Of a DNA stretch of 64,000 nt, positions 60,001 through 64,000 are shown in pieces. Numbering within the stretch: the first letter of the stretch is position 1; each line of letters begins with the position of its first letter. The position numbers and the translations under genes are program-made. Below the pieces are notes generated by a model. It had not been told where the DNA came from and did not search any database. It saw nothing but the letters and a program-made list of their open reading frames with translations. This DNA comes from Breviolum minutum Mf 1.05b.01 (taxonomy: Eukaryota; Sar; Dinophyceae; Suessiales; Symbiodiniaceae), in contig DF239223.1 in assembly GCA_000507305.1 (NCBI GenBank), forward strand, positions 66,284 through 130,283. Reading direction: 5' to 3'.

Positions 60001-62800
60001 CGTGAGCGTTGCATCCGAAACAATGCAACTTTCCATCGCCGGTGATGGCGCAAGTGTGGAAGTCCCCGGCTGCAACCAACCTTAGCAGCTGGGCCCAACA
60101 GGTGAACATTTGGCACCTTGGCAAGTGTGGCCCAATTTGAGAAGAGTTCAGTCGGGCTCAAAAAAATCACAATTCCCCATGTGGCCTGCTTCATATGATT
60201 TGCAATGTTCATGCATGTTTTGACTATGTTCCTATCATAACTTTGTCTCAGCAAAATTGATTTACATGATTCGTTGTTTAACCTGGTGACTGATTGCATC
60301 GTGGCTGCTTTTGCTAGGTATGGCTATAGTTGGTTGGCTCCCTGGTATTCATCTTCACATTGTGGACAGGTGGCCGTCCCAGGGGTGCAAGCTTCAAATT
60401 CAACATCTGCTACACAGTGATTGCTAGTGCCAATTTTGCGCAAACTTCTGATATCATTTTATATGTTCATGTATTTTCACACATGTTCGCCTTGCTTGGT
60501 TGAAAATGATGGGTCCAGGGTTCTGCTACATTTTTCTATGACCTGGTTGGAAAATAAAGCATTTAGGTTCCGCCCTCTATATTATAAGGAAGATGGAAGA
60601 CCTATTTTGCAAATCCAACCCGTTCCATCTTTAGATATAAATCGCTCTCTGAACCGTGAAATGTATTCTACCATATTCTACCCAGCTAGTTGCAAGGAGA
60701 TGTGAGTCAACACAAGTACTCACAAGGTACCCTGCAAAAATGAAACTTCTGATTTCCCCTGTCCCATACTTTCGCAATATTTGAATTGGTTCCAACGCAC
60801 TCGCACTTGTAGCTCTGGGGAGGACTACCAGCAAAACACACCATGATTTCCAACATGATCTGCAAACTCAACGCATCTTGCCAAATCACTTGACATTGGT
60901 CAAAGATAGGGGCACATTGCATTGTCCACGGCCTTGGGTGAGCTTTGAGATTTGAAAATCTCAGCTACACAAGCCTTCATTTTTCTCTGTCCACTCGCTC
61001 TTCATCGCCCTCTCCATTCTATTCTGTTGTGATGTTATGGTTATTTCTGGTTGCTAGGGCTGAACCGGAATGGTTGGCAGCTGATCCACTTTAGATTCAT
61101 AGCAAGCCACTGTTGTCACCAAAGCATCGAAGCACACCTTGCGCTGTGACTGCGCAGCTGTGTCGAAATCCTGCTGCTATGGAGACCACGGTGGTGGAGG
61201 CCAATTCAATCGGCACGGCGCATTGGCCGTAAATGTTGTCCCCACAACAGTGGAGGCGACCTCGGGACGAGGATGGATGCCATACATTGAAGAATCGGAA
61301 GCATTAATGCACAATTAAAATTATGACTTATGACTGAAAGTGAAGGTCAACCTTTATTTTGACAATACTGTATGATGAAAGGTTTGCTTTGATATTGAAT
61401 GCCATTGGCATCCATTGGCACAATTCATGGGAGACACTGGGGCTGTTTGTGTACGCTACGATCTTGCAAGAGATGACCAAGCACCGCGCCTTGGGTATCC
61501 AAAATGCAGCTGTGGCCATAGCCAGCGGATAGAGCGGTGACACCCACACCACTACCCAGAGTTGGTGCATCACACTGTCCAAAACCTAGGTCACTCATAC
61601 AAAAGAAACGGACAGAGCCAAGGCTTAGCGCTATGCTTGATTTCAAACAATGATGCTTCATTGCCTGGATTCCAAGCAACAAGTCTCCCCGAAAAAGACC
61701 AGTTGTCCAGTGATAGTCGCGGCGCATGTATGCAAATGGCCTCAGAGAAAGCCCTGGCGCCATGAGGAAAAAAAGAGTCTCCAGCTTCCACATGTCACAT
61801 CTGTCATATCTATAGATATACATATGCTTAATGTTCAGATCGATGCCGCAACGCCTTCTCAGGATTCAAGACCTATGGTCCAGTGGTGATTGGTGGCATT
61901 TCGGCCAATTCATGTTCTTGCCAAGGTGCCACAAGCAACTGATTGGTACGCACGGTAACCAGTGTGACTCGGGTGAGGGACATCACATTGGCTCCGACCA
62001 GAAGTTCCAAAGCAGAAGAGACCTGGAATCCATGGGACATTGGATCCTCTCTGGTAACTGTGCTTCCGGCAGCAAGGTATCCAAAGGTCGCAAAACAGAA
62101 ATCATGGAAAACCCATTTGCCAAACGAAGCACCAGATTCCAGTCTCCTTACCCGACCCTCGACTTTAAGGATCCTCGGGCGATGAACCCGGCCATAACCG
62201 GCCTCCATCTGCTGAAACGACGGCGCTGTGCCGAAAACCTGCCCAAGGCTTCCAGGGCTGTTGGGATGGTCCAGGATGTCCAGTTGATGGATTTGCATCA
62301 GTGTTGGAAAATTGAAACCCTAAAATTTCCATATTATTCCTTTGCCACGAAAAACTGAGTGAGCAGTTTCTTTGTTTAAATTCAGGTTTCTGCAACCTGC
62401 ATGGGAAATGTCCGTTTTGTTGCGATTTCATATCAGTCACGTGGAAGATTATATATATACATAAATCAAGTCAACAAAAGTACATGGGAGGCAGTGGATG
62501 TAACTTTCAGAGGTTGCGAAAAGACTGGAGAGAGACAGACTAGAAGATCTTAAGTACTGCCCCTAGTCTTCCAAATACCTGCTGAGGATGTGTTTTAGGT
62601 GTGTTTTTTTGGGTCCAAATGCATCCTCACGAGGTGTTTGGAACGCAAGGGTGTGGCAATGTGTGGCGAATGCTTGTAGCCCAGCAATGCCCAGCGGCTG
62701 GTGAATGCCTGCGGCAATGACTCCATTGTTGGCGTTGGCCGCACGCATTGCACATTCCAAGATCCGCTCCTTGTGCACTTGCAATCGCCAAAATGATGTG
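57013..62800 (-). CDS. RCC1-repeat protein, many exons
   Basis: RCC1 repeats form beta-propellers that bind proteins, lipids or chromatin. Repeat-bearing exons from 5' to 3' on the minus strand include: about 62190-62300 (AGFRHSAVVSADGGRLW); 61921-62022 (GLFCFGTSGRSQCDVP); 61478-61585 (FGQCDAPTLG and LSAGYGHSCILDTQGAVL); about 61111-61265 (GRLHCCGDNIYGQCAVP and IAAGFRHSCAVTAQGVLRCF); 59946-60080 (VAAGDFHTCAITGDGKLHCF); and 59590-59730 (VAAGSNFTMAILLDGTVWCG). An acidic part follows: 59279-59485 (ending EEEAEEELLEADAVE), 58668-58782 (MSFSNQTTIAEFGQEMPGES), and exons near 58.16-58.29 and 58.02-58.13. Then 57429-57503 (LSAGCFHSCLLQLDGQLILL), 57218-57336 (GANQCMMPEGLAPQAPEF) and the last exon to the stop at 57013. 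Several exons use GC donors. The 5' end is unsure. A split into two genes near 58.78 kb, where an ATG lies, is possible. Confidence 0.7.
57603..57926 (+). CDS. plus-strand open frame in an RCC1-gene intron, doubtful
   Basis: A 90-codon basic frame (SPAPPPKRPQAFQATPLNSV and on) lies opposite an intron of the RCC1-type gene. It may be chance; no domain is recognised and no splice sites stand out. Confidence 0.12.
   Translation: MAILHIIFVYICGNMQQTNSSTPLSPAPPPKRPQAFQATPLNSVLMRLESWHGKLQLSKRHGRWNGCKNKPRKPNKPQRSKLHRTTPLDAGGENRQKRNEQNYVKKC
58800..59260. other. AT-rich intron, no gene
   Basis: TA-rich sequence between two exons of the RCC1-type gene; the open frame on the minus strand here is not protein-like. 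Confidence 0.5.
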
Positions 62801-62913
62801 CAACCCCAAGTGCAGATTGAAGCTCATCTTCCAAATATATCCGCATACATCCTGAATATTATATATACATTATATAATTATATATACATATAGTCATATC
62901 ATATTTCAATGCT

Positions 62914-63180
62914 GTGATTGTAAAAATGAATGTTCACGAAGCGCAAACTGAGCGGGGTCATAAACAGGGTTGCCGCAGTATTCTAATCCTAAAGTACTTT
63001 CACGCTCACTTTGCCCTGGCTTTCGCGCAGAGGTTTTTCACTTTCGTGCTAGCATTGTTTGAATATCTCATCTTCACGACTGCTTCCGCGACTGCTGATT
63101 TTGAAGGCACTTTGTCTTACGCTCTCAACATGAATATTGACATAGGGGTTTTTGATGCTGTTGAACTGGCATTGGCATAA
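62914..63180 (+). CDS. short open frame, doubtful
   Basis: An 88-codon frame with a hydrophobic middle (AHFALAFAQRFFTFVLALFE) that could form one membrane segment. It has no partner exons and no recognised family, and it lies opposite minus-strand genes. Confidence 0.15.
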   Translation: MIVKMNVHEAQTERGHKQGCRSILILKYFHAHFALAFAQRFFTFVLALFEYLIFTTASATADFEGTLSYALNMNIDIGVFDAVELALA

Positions 63181-63224
63181 AGTCATGAAAATACAAACCC
63201 CTGTATACAACTTCTAAAGATCAC

Positions 63225-63699
63225 CTTTCTCTAATCAGTCTGCCCGCCGTCTCTAGTTGCTCCTTGAGTGCAATGGTCTCCTTCAGCTGTTGCTCCACTT
63301 CTTCCTCCACAGGTAGCATTTGCACCATGAGCATGAACAAGAATGCGACCAGCAACTGGAAATACCCACACATTTCAAACTGGCAGTCTCAAAATGTCTC
63401 ACCCGGCACAACCCCGCACACTACTTAGCCCTCTATTCTTTTTCATTTCTTGCACTGTGTTTTTCACGACGCGTGTTCGGAGTCACACAAACACAATCAT
63501 TGACTTTTAACAATGTCATGTAGAAGCATGAAGAAGTCACAGAACTTTGCATAGTTTTTGCATGTTGAGAATTCTAACATTTGATCTTTGTAAACCTTTT
63601 AAGCTGAACCGTGATGAATCCAAGCCATGAACTCCATCTTCCCGCACCTGCTCCCTCTTCAGCTCGGCTTTTCGTGCCTCTGCTTTTCGCTTGGCCTCC
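63225..63699 (-). CDS. coiled-coil exons near the window end
   Basis: Two minus-strand segments look like exons of a coiled-coil protein. One, about 63640-63699, follows a TTTCAG acceptor and reads EAKRKAEARKAELKREQVRE. The other, about 63230-63315, reads EEEVEQQLKETIALKEQLET. Both have heptad-like spacing of Leu, Val and Ala among charged residues. They lie upstream of the RCC1-type gene on the same strand, so they may be its 5' exons or the 3' exons of a gene that starts beyond the window. Confidence 0.4.
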
Positions 63700-64000
63700 T
63701 GAAATCGGGATGATATCTTCATGGTGCAAAAAACCAGCAAAGTTTCAAGTGTGTTGGAAGCTGGAACCAAACATGAAAATTTATGAACACATATTAGCAA
63801 ATTTGAATGGCCACAAACGGGCGCGAGGTTAATTTTGGAATTCTTTTTGTTTTTTTTTGGAATTTTTTTCGTTTTTTGGGTTTCCCATGTGTTTTCCTTC
63901 TTTTTTTGGTATTTTCCTTTCATTTTGCTAGATTTTCCTGTGAATTCTGACGTTTTCTTCACCTTTGTCCTCTTTTTCCTTGCAGTTCCATGTGTTTCCT

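Overview
This window looks like a nuclear scaffold from a dinoflagellate, most like the Symbiodiniaceae. The genes are broken into many short exons. Several exon pairs join in frame only with GA-AG or GC-AG introns, which are known from dinoflagellates, alongside normal GT-AG ones. Intergenic DNA is full of low-complexity repeats, and the retroelement and transposase families resemble those expanded in dinoflagellates. No tRNA, rRNA, CRISPR or bacterial-type operon was seen. Three single N bases (13154, 29316, 35659) mark assembly gaps or ambiguities. All exon limits are read by eye.

Left part (1-25 kb). A multi-exon RluA-type pseudouridine synthase gene lies on the plus strand at about 2.5-7.0 kb. 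A second multi-exon plus-strand gene with a coiled-coil C-terminal part ends at 12769. Around and after these are tandem repeats: 94-bp units at 8.5-9.0 kb, two 301-bp copies at 14.7-15.3 kb, degenerate ~200-bp units at 16.3-16.9 kb, and two 500-bp copies at 20.3-21.3 kb that carry hairpins. Two long reading frames of unknown role stand here: 16996-17955, and 21619-22802, which has a helix-hairpin-helix motif.

Middle (25-35 kb). A large decayed Helitron holds, in order, an N-terminal region, a DUF6570-like domain, an HUH Rep domain and a PIF1-type helicase. It is interrupted by introns (one almost pure TTG repeat), a stop codon and a frameshift. A ~2-kb interruption in it contains three short in-phase exons of an unrelated gene, a possible captured gene fragment.

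The most unusual object is at 35577-53334: 17.8 kb of AT-rich DNA bounded by perfect 30-bp terminal inverted repeats that also contain a small hairpin, with similarity extending about 200 bp inward. All its recognisable genes are on the plus strand: highly charged nuclear-type proteins, an RRM protein with a basic serine-rich tail, several small proteins, and a three-exon protein whose layout suggests a DDE-type transposase. Noncoding parts are saturated with the oligomer TTGAGAG or its complement. A ~500-bp inverted repeat inside flanks the transposase region. I interpret it as a large, possibly undescribed, multi-gene DNA transposon.

Right part (53-64 kb). The element's right edge abuts, on the minus strand, a Copia-like gag-protease-integrase remnant (53335-56660) cut off inside the integrase core. 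Next is a minus-strand gene with many RCC1-type repeats (57013 to about 62.8 kb), followed by minus-strand coiled-coil exons running towards the window end.
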